A stretch of 64,000 nt of DNA from the NCBI GenBank assembly GCA_003024175.1, contig MDYQ01000005.1:1-64000 (forward strand), read 5' to 3'. This document shows, piece by piece, positions 10,729 through 21,244 of this stretch. The notes under the pieces were generated by a model. That model saw only the letters and a list, made by a program, of their open reading frames with translations, was not told the origin of the DNA and did no database searches. The position numbers and the translations under genes were made by a program. Position 1 is the stretch's first letter. The number at the start of each line of letters is the position of its first letter. Source of the stretch: Planoprotostelium fungivorum (Eukaryota > Evosea > Variosea > Cavosteliida > Cavosteliaceae).

Positions 10729-11011
10729 GGCCGTACCAATGGACGTCTGTCTTCTGTGACTGTGATCGGGTCAGCCCGATTAAGACCATCATACTGTACC
10801 CCCTGTGTGATGGTGGTGCAAATGGACTGAGACGATTGGAATCACCGCCAGTGCCTCCCACACCAGCTTCAGATAGACGATGCGACATGCTTCCCGATGC
10901 TGTTTGTGTCCTCCGTCTGATCAAAAATTCGCCGGAAAGATGTTTTCAAGGCACTCTACAACCATTTTACACAGCCACAACCGTTTACGAGATTCGACGG
11001 AAGCTCACCGC
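10729..11011. promoter_or_regulatory. Shared divergent promoter, DENN / TBC1D13-like pair
   Basis: This 283 bp segment separates the start codons of two head-to-head genes encoding opposite classes of Rab regulator. No canonical TATA element is obvious. Its role as promoter is inferred from position only. Confidence 0.5.
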
Positions 11012-13344
11012 ATGGCGGACACGACCGACGTACCTTCCAACACATCAGACCCTCTCTCTCAAGGATCTAAACCTCTAGGTGATATCACTTTTGTTCATAT
11101 CCAGGAATCGAGTCTCTCTGAATGTATTGACGTGTCGTCAACAGGAGAAGAGTTTATAGAGATTGACGATAAGGTGTTGGACAGTCTCAATATTTCACCC
11201 AGACTCTTGGAAGAGAAAGAAAAGAGGCAAGCCATATGGTTCAGAGAGAGGTGATTCGTCGATTCTGTTCCCGTTCGTCTCCTCGGAGTGTTCAATGTGG
11301 AATATCATGTTGACACGTCGCTAACAGATTGGGATTGTTTCAATCGGCTATCGAGGAGAGAGTCGATTTCAAGAAAGTAAAACAATTGGCATTCGATGGT
11401 AATGTCTCTAATCATTCTTCATCTTCTCATCCATTTCAGGTATCCCCGATCACCCCGGTCTTCGTTCTGTCTATTGGAAGGTGAATCATCCACAGACGAT
11501 TTCCACCATCGACCATCACGTGCAATCGTTGACCCCATCAGATCCTACTGGGTTATCTTCCCACCGATAAGTCAGCTTGGTCTTCCTTCTTGGTGAGAAA
11601 CAGAAAGTTGTACGATGGTGAGTTCGTTCACTGAGAAGGATAGAGATGTAATTCGATACAGATTGGGTGGTGGAATTAGTAGTGGATCCCCACGAGAAAC
11701 AGAAGAAGGACGATCACGTGAGTCTCATCCTCTTCTACACATCATTCTGTCGAATATTTCCTCACATGGATAGCCCCTCAATACATCTTCTGATTCATCT
11801 TGGAACGCTTTCTTCAAAGACAACGGTGAGCTCATCCACTCCTCCCATGACATCATGTGATGACGATGAGTGAACGTTCGATAGAATTACTGGACGAAGT
11901 AGACAAAGACGTGAAGAGAACACTGCCTCACCTTCATTTTTTCAATCACGACAAGAACGCGGGCAGCACGGAGCATTATGAAGCTCTGAAGAGGATCTTG
12001 TTCATTTACGCCAAATTGAACCCAGGAATCCGATACGTACAGGGTACGTACCGTAACATCACGATGAAATGATGACGTCATAGGGATGAACGAGATCCTG
12101 GGACCGATCTATTACGTTTACGCCATGGATGCCACACCCATGTTCCAGGGTGAATACATTGATCTATCTTTCTTCCTTCTCTGACGTAGAGATCGATGAA
12201 AACTCGATGAAAACTCGATGATGATTGGGATCAGGTCACGCGGAGGCTGATGCGTTCTTCTCTTTCACGAGTCTGATGGGGGAGATCAGGGATAACTTTT
12301 GTAAATCTCTAGATAAGTCAGAGACGGGGATTGCAGGGAACATCATGAGATTGAACAACTTACTCAAAGACATCGATCACGAATTATGGGAGGATTTTGT
12401 GTGTCATCTCTCTCTTCTCTTTCTCTTCTCTCTCCTCTTCTCTCTTCTCTCTTCTCTCTTTCTCTTCTCTCTTTCTCTTCTCTCTTCTCTCTTCTCTCTT
12501 CTCTCTTCTCTCTTCTCTCTTTCTCTTTCTCTTCTCTCTTCTCTTCTCTCTTCTCTCTTCTCTCTTCTCTTCTCTCTTCTGATTTGTTCTCATTTTTTCA
12601 TCAGGAAGAGAAAAAGCTGAACCCCCAATTTTACAGTTTCAGGTGAGAGAGTATGGATGATAGGACTGACAAGAACAGATGGCTGACACTGTTACTCTCT
12701 CAAGAGTTTGATCTCCCTGACGTTCTCCGTCTGTGGGACTCCCTCTTCTCTGATCCCAGGAGATTCGATTTTCTCTTGGACGTATGCTCCGCCATGATCG
12801 TGTGCGTACGATACGTCTCGCGTGTCGACCCTCTGACTTGTCGACAGTCAAGTGAGGGAGCAGCTGCTGAGCGGTACCTTTGCGGACAACCTCAAGTTGC
12901 TCCAGAACTATCACGTCGCGGACGACAACGCGGGGATGCAGGGCATTCTACAACGAGCCAAGGAGATCAGAGACGGTCTCTACGTGGCACCCCTACCTCG
13001 ACCGAAAGCAGATCTACGCAGGTTCATTGGTAGCCCCGCTCTGAGTCGCCCGGCAGGTCAGGAGCACAGCTGCATCTGAAGACTGACGCAGGACAGAGAG
13101 GCTGTATAACTCACCCACACCTTCACCTTACAAGGACCTCCTTCCCCCCATGGCGCTGATCAAGACACCGAACGTGACGAGATCGGTGGAGAGCTCCCCC
13201 GTGGTGACACCTCACAAGGAGGAGGAGAGGGTGAACACTATCACGGGAGGGTTCTTGAAGCCACCCCGTCCCTTCGATGCGTCTTCATCGGACGAAGATG
13301 AAGAGCCGCACTCGACCATCAGCCATCCCCTCGCTTTTCGATAA
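11012..13344 (+). CDS. TBC domain Rab GTPase-activating protein, TBC1D13-like
   Basis: Thirteen exons chain without a frame break: 11012-11250, 11328-11398, 11440-11480, 11542-11617, 11662-11717, 11774-11825, 11885-12043, 12084-12149, 12235-12398, 12605-12642, 12678-12801, 12848-13056 and 13097-13344. The product starts MADTTDVPSNTSD and contains GIPDHPGLRSVYWK (the IPxxxR arginine-finger region has Arg in GLRS), NPGIRYVQGMNEILGPIYYV (the YxQ glutamine-finger motif) and FRWLTLLLSQEFDLPDVLRL, all diagnostic of TBC domains; order and spacing resemble TBC1D13. TBC proteins speed GTP hydrolysis on Rabs; animal TBC1D13 has been linked to Rab35. The 205 bp intron before exon 10 is a CT-rich microsatellite. 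The C-terminal ~80 residues are Pro/Ser/acidic and probably disordered. Confidence 0.88.
12403..12590. repeat. TCTCTTC-rich microsatellite in a TBC-gene intron
   Basis: Nearly pure polypyrimidine repeat filling the intron between exons 9 and 10 of the TBC gene. All long Leu/Ser or Arg/Glu frames across it are simple-sequence artefacts. Confidence 0.9.
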
Positions 13345-13537
13345 AGAATGGAAGTTGTATGCACCTCATCATGATCTGATCGTGAGACATGGATTGTGGC
13401 TCATGAATAAATCGAGTTTCAAAATACAATTGAGATGATCTCATGTTGAGATCTCATCATTTCACGACAAATCATCCGACACGAGTCACCTTTGAGGTAG
13501 ACGCATAACACACGAACACCGAGAGATAGAAGGAGAG

Positions 13538-14999
13538 ATGGACGCCTTTCCTCTCCAAGAGCCCTCGGTGACATCACTTCTGATCCTCTTGTCCTTTCTC
13601 CTAACTCTCAACCTCTCACGTGTCTTCTTCGATACGTTTCTATGTGCTGGAATCATAGGTGAGCTCATAGTGGGAATGATATATGGAACACCACTGCTCA
13701 ATCTGTTGGGCGGTGACTGGCAAACTGCATTCCAAGCTTTAGGTTATCTCGGTTTGATATCGATCGTCTTCGAAGGTGAGACGGACGTCACAGCATTGCG
13801 CTCATCATCTCAGGTGGCCTTCGTACGGACATACAACTGGCGAAGAAAAACATCGGTTTGTCCACTTGCATTGCTGCTGTGGGCATCATATTCCCCATCT
13901 GCATCAGCATTCTCCTTCTCCATGTGGCTTTCGGCTACACGGTATTGCAAGGATTCGCCGCTGGAGCGGCTCTCTCTTCTACTTCACTGGGAACTACCTT
14001 TTCCATCCTCTCCGGCGCCAACATGAGCAAGACGAGAATGGGCACAGCTCTCGTGTCGGCCGCCCTGATCGACGACATCATCGGCCTCATCCTCGCTCAA
14101 GTACGTCCAAAGACATCTATCTCATCTGACATCATACAGACGGTGCATGGATTGGGAGATCATCACGTGAGCCTGGCATGGACCATCTCTCGACCTCTCC
14201 TGGCCTCTTTCGTTCTCCTCCTGGTCACATGGTTCCTCCTTCGCTTCCTCTTCGTACCCCACACTGCTCGACTCTTTCACTTTGCACGTGTCCCGAAGCC
14301 ATACAACGAATGGATTGCCACCGTCATCCTCTTTTCGACTCTTGTCTTCTTCTTGGCTGCCTCCTCTTACGGTGGTACATCCAATCTCCTCGGTGCATTC
14401 TTAGCAGGTATCTCCATCTCCATGGTGGAGAGCAGTTTGAAGACGGACGAGACGGACAAAGAGGTGTGCACCATCTCGCTTCACATCATCGTGGACTCAT
14501 CCTCCGACAGATCATCTTACCCTCACACGTCTTCGATCGAGTTCTCCTTCCCCTCCAAGAGTTGGTGCTGGCTCCTCTCTTCTTTGCCACCATCGGTTTC
14601 GCTGTTCCCATCCGAAAGATGTTCCAGGGAACAGTTCTGTGGAGGGGTCTCGTCTACACTTTCCTCATGCTCTTTGCAAAGTTTGTCTCTTCTCTCTGTC
14701 TAGTGGCATGGCATCATCTGGAGAACAAATACAGACCCAATGCACTCCCCCAATCAGAGACACAGACGAGGGAGGAACAATTAGAGGCCTCGTGCATCTT
14801 TCCCGTGCTCATCGTTGGGTTCTCTATGGTCACGAGGGGGGAGATCGGTCTATTGATCGCCAATTTGGCTTATCCTGGCACTTTGGATCAAGATCTCTTC
14901 ATCATCACGGTGTGGGCTGTGCTGCTGTGCACCATCGTGGGGCCACTGGTGGTCGGTGTCATCGTGAAGAGGTCACCACCTCTGGGGAAATGGGCTTGA
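13538..14999 (+). CDS. CPA2-family monovalent cation:proton antiporter (KefB/Na+-H+ exchanger type)
   Basis: Four exons: 13538-13775, 13814-14100, 14140-14463 and 14511-14999. The ~445-residue product is almost entirely hydrophobic with about a dozen membrane helices. Family marks are FDTFLCAGIIGELIVGMIYG in TM2-3, FEGGLRTDI (the FxxGLxxD motif of CPA antiporters), LSSTSLGTTFSIL, and SAALIDDIIGLIL with the paired Asp residues used for ion exchange. A C-terminal PLFFATIGFAV block matches the second inverted repeat. There is no regulatory C-terminal domain. It probably acts in the plasma or endomembrane exchanging Na+ or K+ for H+; ion specificity cannot be told. Confidence 0.85.
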
Positions 15000-15136
15000 A
15001 TGAAATAGAATGAAAGGATGTCTTTATTCTCTACTCCTTCTGTTCACGTCAATTGACACCGTTCATCATGACCGGTTGAAGAAATCACGTGACCAAGATT
15101 CTCTGGTGAAATCTCGGTCACACCTCACATTGAAAC

Positions 15137-16496
15137 ATGGCGAAGAAGAGGAAGTCCCCAGTGAAACCTGATGCACCCAGAAAGATACCAGACAGAGAGA
15201 AACTGAAGGGTATACTCGATGATGTGAAGGTGTGTGTGCGCATCAGTATTTGTCCCAATCAGGATTAGAGTGAGGAGACAGAGGAAACACATACAGAGAT
15301 AAGTGATAACGTCGAATCGACTGAAGGCGAAGAGGTGGTATTTGATGATACCACCGATGTCACTCAACATCTTTAGGACTTGGAGGTAGAATCCATAAAC
15401 TCTGTTCGTATACGAAAGGTGAGCATCACGATAGATCATACTCTATTGACTGACGTCCAGAACAACATACAATACCTCATCAAGTGGAAGGGATTCGATG
15501 AAAAAGACAATTCTTGGTCGAACGAATCAGATTGTCAATGCGAAGAGAAGATCAACCAGTTCTATGATCAACAAACTCAAGTCCTCACTTCTAACTTGAG
15601 CGATAAAGAGGTGACGTACGTCTTCATCGTAATAGGCTGACCTCCACACAGAGGGAGTTTTTCGATTGGTCCAAAGAGAAGTTGGGGTATTCTCTGTGGG
15701 CGGCTGATCATGTTCTAAAGAGGAATTATTTTGGTAAGACGTTGACACCCTCCTTCTTGACATGAATGCAGTTCCGCCTGTATCACCTCACCACTTGATC
15801 CAAGAGATATTATTCTATGATCCTTGGAAGATGACGATCGCGTGCATGGTGATATCGCTCGTCTATCATCACCATCTGATCGGATGCAGTTGCTCAACCG
15901 CACGTCTGGTAGAGTCGTTCGTCACGTCATTTATAAATTATTCATACGTTATCCCAACCCAAAAGAGATGATCGAGAAGGGAGACATCACCGACATCGCT
16001 GCCATCATCCAACCGCTGGGGTGATGTCATCATTGCTACACAGAATTGAATGACACTTAGATTGATCAAGAGGGCAGAGTACATCCACACCCTCAGCAGA
16101 CAATTTTTGACTGGCTGCTGGAAGACACCAATCGAATTGAAGGGAGTGGGGAAATATGCCGAAGACGCTTACAAGATCTTCTGCTGTGGAGATTACAAGT
16201 TGGTTCAACCTGAAGATCACGCTCTCAACAAGTACCACGAATGGGTGAGTCATCGCGGTGGACGAGAATTGACACGGACAGATCATGAAGGAGGGAGACG
16301 TGGAGTCCAAAGGAGAGGTATCTCATGACGATCTGGTGTGGGGTGCTCATCTGAAACACGAAGAGGTAAAGTGACGATGACTGTGATGGAAGAGTGATGG
16401 AGGGCACAGATGAAGGAAGATGAGAAGGAATGGTGGCAGACGACAAGAGAGATGAGGATGGAGTTTGCAAAGAGAATGATCCAATTGAAGGCATAA
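15137..16496 (+). CDS. Chromodomain - MBD4-like HhH DNA glycosylase fusion
   Basis: Start MAKKRKSPVKPDAPRK, a basic N-terminus suited to nuclear import. A chromodomain follows: LEVESINSVRIRK, then NNIQYLIKWKGFDEKDNSW and INQFYDQQ, matching the YLVKWKGY and aromatic-cage pattern. The C-terminal half matches the MBD4 glycosylase domain: PHHLIQEILFYDPWKMTIA, MLLNRTSGRVV, LTGCWKTPIELKGVGKYAED (helix-hairpin-helix), and YKLVQPEDHALNKYHEW, which holds the catalytic Asp of the VHPEDHKLN motif in animal MBD4. MBD4 removes T or U from G:T and G:U mismatches arising by deamination. Here a histone-methylation reader takes the place of the methyl-CpG-binding domain. Exon phases are continuous to TAA 16494-16496. 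Confidence 0.82.
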
Positions 16497-16638
16497 AGAG
16501 TTGTTTAGTGGTCAGAGTGCTGTCTCACCTCGTGATGACATCATGCAGCCGGCTGTTTCGGAACAATGAGCATATGATTGCAGTATCAAGATGAATAGGC
16601 GTTACGATATTCTTCATTCGATTCAAATTTTCGATACT

Positions 16639-17766
16639 CTATAGACAGATATTCGATTCAGTAAAGTGCTTCCCATCCCCTTCTGTTTCCATGAGAGAGC
16701 AGACCTGAAACAGATCCGCCATCTCTGAGAACGAAGATGACAACTCTGCGTCCCCCTGCAATATACTCTTCATTCTCCTCTCTTGTTCTTGTCGTTCGAT
16801 CCCCTGCGATGCTCTCATGAACATCATAAAGGAGGCCAACAGTGATCCGTGTTCTCTGTCACGATCGCTCGAGTGTTCTGAAGAAACAATCAACTGACAC
16901 GAAGAGAGTAGAGTAATTGTGTCGTATTAATACCTGATAGGTCGCCAAGGCTACTGCTTCTAGATCGGTCACTCGTGAGGATCTGTAGTTGATCTAGTAG
17001 ATCTGCTGCGTGTTCTTCCATCTGATGAAAAGCGAGGCACAACTACTGACGTCATACCTCATCATCGGTCGTAATCTCACGTCATCACTCGGTCTGGGGC
17101 TTGGCTTTCTGACCATCTTCGTCTTCGTCTTGTGATGTGCTCTCAGCTTCGAGATGACCTACTTCTATTTCAGCGGCGTTTCGCATGTGAGGCAGACTCA
17201 CCCGGATGGGCTCTGACATAACAGAAACAGTGAGATCCTGCTGTTTATATACGAATTCCAGAATAAATAGAGTGCCTTGCACCTAGAGCAGTGAGCGTAT
17301 TGGTCGAGAGAATCGGTCACCTGAGTTGTGAGTAAACTGATGCACACCTCCAACGTGATGTGACCAGTATCTTTATCCCGATGCTTGAAGAGGTAAGAGA
17401 GAGGTTTTCTCAAGGCCTCGTCTACCTGCGATTGCATTTTAGCAACGGCATCAACTGTGGAAATAAACAACACCTCCTTGGGAGGGGTCACGTCGTAGTA
17501 AAGTTTGACTTCGACTCCATCAGGATCCAATTGTGTGCTCGAATCGTCGTTCGATTGCAGAGCCAGTCTGTTCGAACATCAGACGGGGATGATGGTGATG
17601 TTTACCTAACGATGAACGGCTGAGCTTTGATCGTATAATAAACATTCTTCTTGTATCCATTTGCAAAGACGGTGTCCGTGTGAACCGCCCCTTGTTCCTT
17701 CACCAAAAGTTGCATGATGCGGTGTAGGTGATTTACAGCTGGCTTAATCCTGACTGACTGACACAT
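16639..17766 (-). CDS. Uncharacterised protein
   Basis: Minus-strand gene, start about 17766 (MCQSVRIKPAVNHLHRIMQL), stop at 16639. I do not recognise it. Visible blocks are QGAVHTDTVFANGYKKNVYY, a beta-rich-looking GVEVKLYYDVTPPKEVLFIS, and SYLFKHRDKDTGHITLEVC. An acidic STSQDEDEDGQ segment and a Ser-rich SDRSRSSSLGDLS segment follow, and the C-terminus is charged and Met-rich. The middle block is reminiscent of immunoglobulin-fold transcription-factor domains, but that is a guess. It is convergent with the chromodomain gene, 142 bases away. Confidence 0.55.
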
Positions 17767-18116
17767 GACGAAGAAAGGTTGCTGCCGGATTCATGGTTCA
17801 GATTTCATGAACGCGTTAGTCAACGCGCATGTAACACGTTCTTTACGACACAATTGACATTTCTCGGCCAACTTCTTGACGGACCGAAATTTTCTCCACC
17901 CATTCGACTAATTGCGGAACTGAGAAGCACGACAAAGAAGTCTCTCGCATCTTGTAAGAGGCCTCGAGTCCCATCCACACACTGGATCATAGGCTATAGA
18001 ACCTCCTCTCTCAGCGCCCTCTTTCGTTTGGCTGTCAGCCGGCATGTCTGTGTATTTGGCTGTCACGGGACAAATTTATTGAGATATGTAAATCGATTTA
18101 TTTATACATTTATAGT
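17767..18116. other. Intergenic, nothing seen
   Basis: No frame with family resemblance or consistent splice borders. It lies between the 5' end of the uncharacterised minus-strand gene and the 3' end of the sphingomyelin synthase gene. Confidence 0.45.
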
Positions 18117-20081
18117 TCAAGCTGTCTTGTGCTTCTCGAAAGAGAGGGGCCAGGGCAAACCGTATTCGTTGGGCACTATACCATCCGTAAACTCCTCAAA
18201 GTAATTGAAGAACGGGAAGTGGAGGGCGCTACGACTGACGGGGACCGCATACTTGCTGCTGAGAGACATGACGTTGGCCAAGCTGTGGTAGGACAAGAAG
18301 AACCTCGAAGAGATGAAGAAAGCGATGCACACGTCTGAGGTGATGAGCGTGGCCCACGAAAGGAATACTTACCAATAGAGTAGTGCTCGTGGGCTGCGAG
18401 GATGAAGAACATACCGAGGAGATTGGCAGCCCAGCCGAGCATCTCTACTCCTTTCCAATTCCTCGGAGAGTACTCTATGATGAAGAAGTTTAAGAGGGTC
18501 GTAATGATGGTATGCCCTGTCACTCCAATCAGCGAAATCTCTCTCTGGGCCCATCTTGAAATTCTGAGAACGGTGCGTAACGCAAAATAACTCCGAATGT
18601 GTAACGGTCAAACCCCCGAACCCGGAGTTGACTCACCGCTGAACATGTAATCGCCGCACGTCTTCACTCCGTTGATCGACAGGGCCAGCCCCGACATGAT
18701 TTCCAGTGTCCTCTTCAGCTTCTCCTCTGCCGTGTCGAACTGCTTCACGTCACACTGCAGGTGCACCCCCGGCACAGAGAGGGAAGTGATGTACATGGTC
18801 ACACATCTGTTTTCTCTGTGAGAGAAAGAAGAGGTGATGATGTGACTCACCGTAAGAGGAATACAGTTCCTGCGATGGCGAAGAATCTCCTCAAGATGAT
18901 GAGACGGTGCTTGTGGAAGAAGACGAGGAGAATGAAGACGGCAGACAATCCAACGATGATCCACTCGACGACGGCGAACGCCCAGGGTATGTGCTGCGTA
19001 CCACATCAGTCTACATCGATGTAGATCGAGCGAAGCACCTGGATGTTGTCCAAGAAGAGATCGGGGAGGGGAGGATACTTGTCTCGATCGGGGACTCTCT
19101 CGTGCACGAGGGTCATGGTGAGACAGGTCATGAAGGAAGCGACCATGGCGTAGATGAAGCTGCAGACGAGTTTGGAGAGAGCCTCTTTGTTTCCCCTTCT
19201 CCAGCTGAGGGAGGATGTTGTATCGCTTCGTTCGGCCTTGAGCTGTCGGGCGGTGAGATGATATAAATATCACGTCAGTGTAGAATGTGGCAGCGAGAGA
19301 AAGATGAGAAATTTAAGAGCACCTGAGCTTCACCAAGCATCTTGCCTTCGATTTGATTCTGCCACCTCATAAGCCACTTTTCGTGTCCTCCTGCGGTAAG
19401 GTTAGTACAGAGAGAAACAGAAAAGGTGCCTCGTCGAGAAAGGCGGAAAGGTGAAAAGGTGGGTTCTGCATGGATACGCATTCTCACCACTAGGGCCGTA
19501 ACTCGAGATCCTCCTGAGTGGCCTCTTACTCTCGTTTTCGATCGATGCCTCTGTTTGCAGTGTTTCGATCGCCTGTTTTGGTCGATAAGTGTACTGTGAG
19601 AGAATGCTGAATTCAGAGGTGCTCACCTTCCACAATCTCTTCATTCGACCCAAGATCTTGATGTCCAGTGCAAGGAGATCGGATTCCTTGAGTGATAAGA
19701 GTGTAGGTCCGTCGATCTTCGTTACGTCAGTCCTCTCCGTCTGTTCTAAATGGTCCAATCACCTCGTTCGCGATGATGGAAATGGCGATGACATCATCGA
19801 AACCTATGTACGTCAAGTAGCTGCTGACGTCTTCAGAAGACCAAGCAGAAATGGGTGCGCTGGGCCGCATGATTGAGTCTTCGGATCATAGTAGCGAGTT
19901 GTAGATGGATGAGACGTGATGAACGGGTCTCTAGGGGAGTGCCAGACGTCAGTGAAATCTCCTCTTCGGAGGGCTCAAAAATCGTTTTGCGTTCCTCACT
20001 CCACATCGAGGGCTCCACTGCAACCATAGGAACGCGCAGCTGTGTTCGAAAAGTCATATCGTTGCCACACACAGGCCCCAT
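18117..20081 (-). CDS. Sphingomyelin synthase-family protein with SAM domain (SMS/SMSr type)
   Basis: Minus-strand gene starting near 20081 and ending at 18117. After a polar N-terminus comes a SAM domain ([20 protein letters not shown]), then about six membrane helices. Family blocks are [64 protein letters not shown] and [20 protein letters not shown]. The His of GHT, the His of AHEHYS and the following Asp give the catalytic His-His-Asp triad of the sphingomyelin synthase / lipid phosphatase-like fold. These enzymes move a phosphocholine or phosphoethanolamine head group onto ceramide in Golgi, ER or plasma membrane. SAM plus SMS is the layout of SMS1 and SAMD8, so ceramide phosphoethanolamine synthase is equally possible. 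It is divergent from the next plus-strand gene with a 72 bp gap. Confidence 0.85.
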
Positions 20082-20153
20082 TCAGGCATCACATCATCAT
20101 TGTGCGAAGGAGAGATTAAAGACAGAGGCAGAAGGTGATTCATCGAGGGGCAG

Positions 20154-21047
20154 ATGGATATCCGGCAGTTATTGTGTACGGATGAAGAGGTCAGGGCACC
20201 CCAGAACCCCTCCAACACAGATGAAACAGATAATTCAAGAGCTATTAAGAGGCAGAAGGTATGCCCAACTGTCAGGCCCATTGGAAGTGCTCATCAGTGC
20301 CAGGCCACTCATAACACAGACATTAGCTGGAATCAAAGACAGTGGACAGAATTCATAGAAGATTGCCTCGTTTTTCTATCAAACTCAGATCATCTCGATT
20401 CGAGGATGTTTTTAGATAGAAGAGTTCAACCGCCACGTGAGTCGAACCTTCTCATCTCCTCTGACATTCCTCCAGCCGATTTTCAGGGTACTTACTGTTT
20501 CATCTATAAGGGTGAATTTCTCCACTCGGGCAACCAAGATGGATCTTATTGGAAGCCGAGCCAAGGAGTCAAACCTACCGGAAAGAACATGCTGAGAAGG
20601 TACAGATCTTCTGAAAAGTCCTCTAAATCTCTTCGACAGATACTTTTACAGTCGGAGTCAACCAGGGCTTAGCCGTCAGATCAGTTGGTTGAATAACGCA
20701 GAGGGATGGATGTTTGTCGAGTACCGAAGAGGCACCGTCAAGCAAGTCGTCCTCAACCAGCTGGGAGGTCCTCCACAGGTGACATCGTCCATCGCACTCG
20801 TTGCATTGTGTGACGTCATGATCAGATCGACTGGCCGTTCACCGTGGAAGTGATCAGTGAATATAGGAAGGCAGTAAGTCTGGGAGTGAGACAACAGAGC
20901 TTCCCGCCACCATCAATAACGGCCCACGCACCGGTAGAGAGCTCACAACAGAAGAGTGAGGAAGAGGAAACAGAAGGGACGAGAGAGGGAACAGTAAGCG
21001 GAGACACGTTTCCCTACAAGCCCGCCACGAAGGGATTTCATGATTAA
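20154..21047 (+). CDS. Uncharacterised protein, possible DNA-binding factor
   Basis: Starts MDIRQLLCTDEEVRAPQNPS. A basic NSRAIKRQKVCP segment looks like a nuclear localisation signal. A compact domain follows: ADFQGTYCFIYKGEFLHSGN, DGSYWKPSQGVKPTGKNML, RYFYSRSQPGLSRQISWLN and EGWMFVEYRRG. Two introns (before 20641 and at 20780-20827) keep it open. The C-terminus is Ser/Glu-rich. I do not recognise the family. The aromatic and basic pattern with conserved-looking Trp and Arg would suit a small beta-rich nucleic-acid-binding domain, which is inference. Divergent promoter shared with the sphingomyelin synthase gene. Confidence 0.55.
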
Positions 21048-21244
21048 GGTCATGATCGGTCATTTTCCAAAGCGACCAATTCAAGCACAGCCACCACATC
21101 ATCTAGAAGAATCACTCTAGGAAGTTTTTTGTTCGAGATAAACAAGCATTCTGAGGAAAGAGATTAAAATCATTCATCCAATTGTAATGTAGACGTAAAT
21201 GTGTCCGCATGTACGTTGATCGAGGACGTATGAGATCAAACACG

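Noticed and set aside
12384-12646. Arg/Glu- and Leu/Ser-rich frames
   Set aside because: Simple TCTCTTC repeat in a TBC-gene intron.
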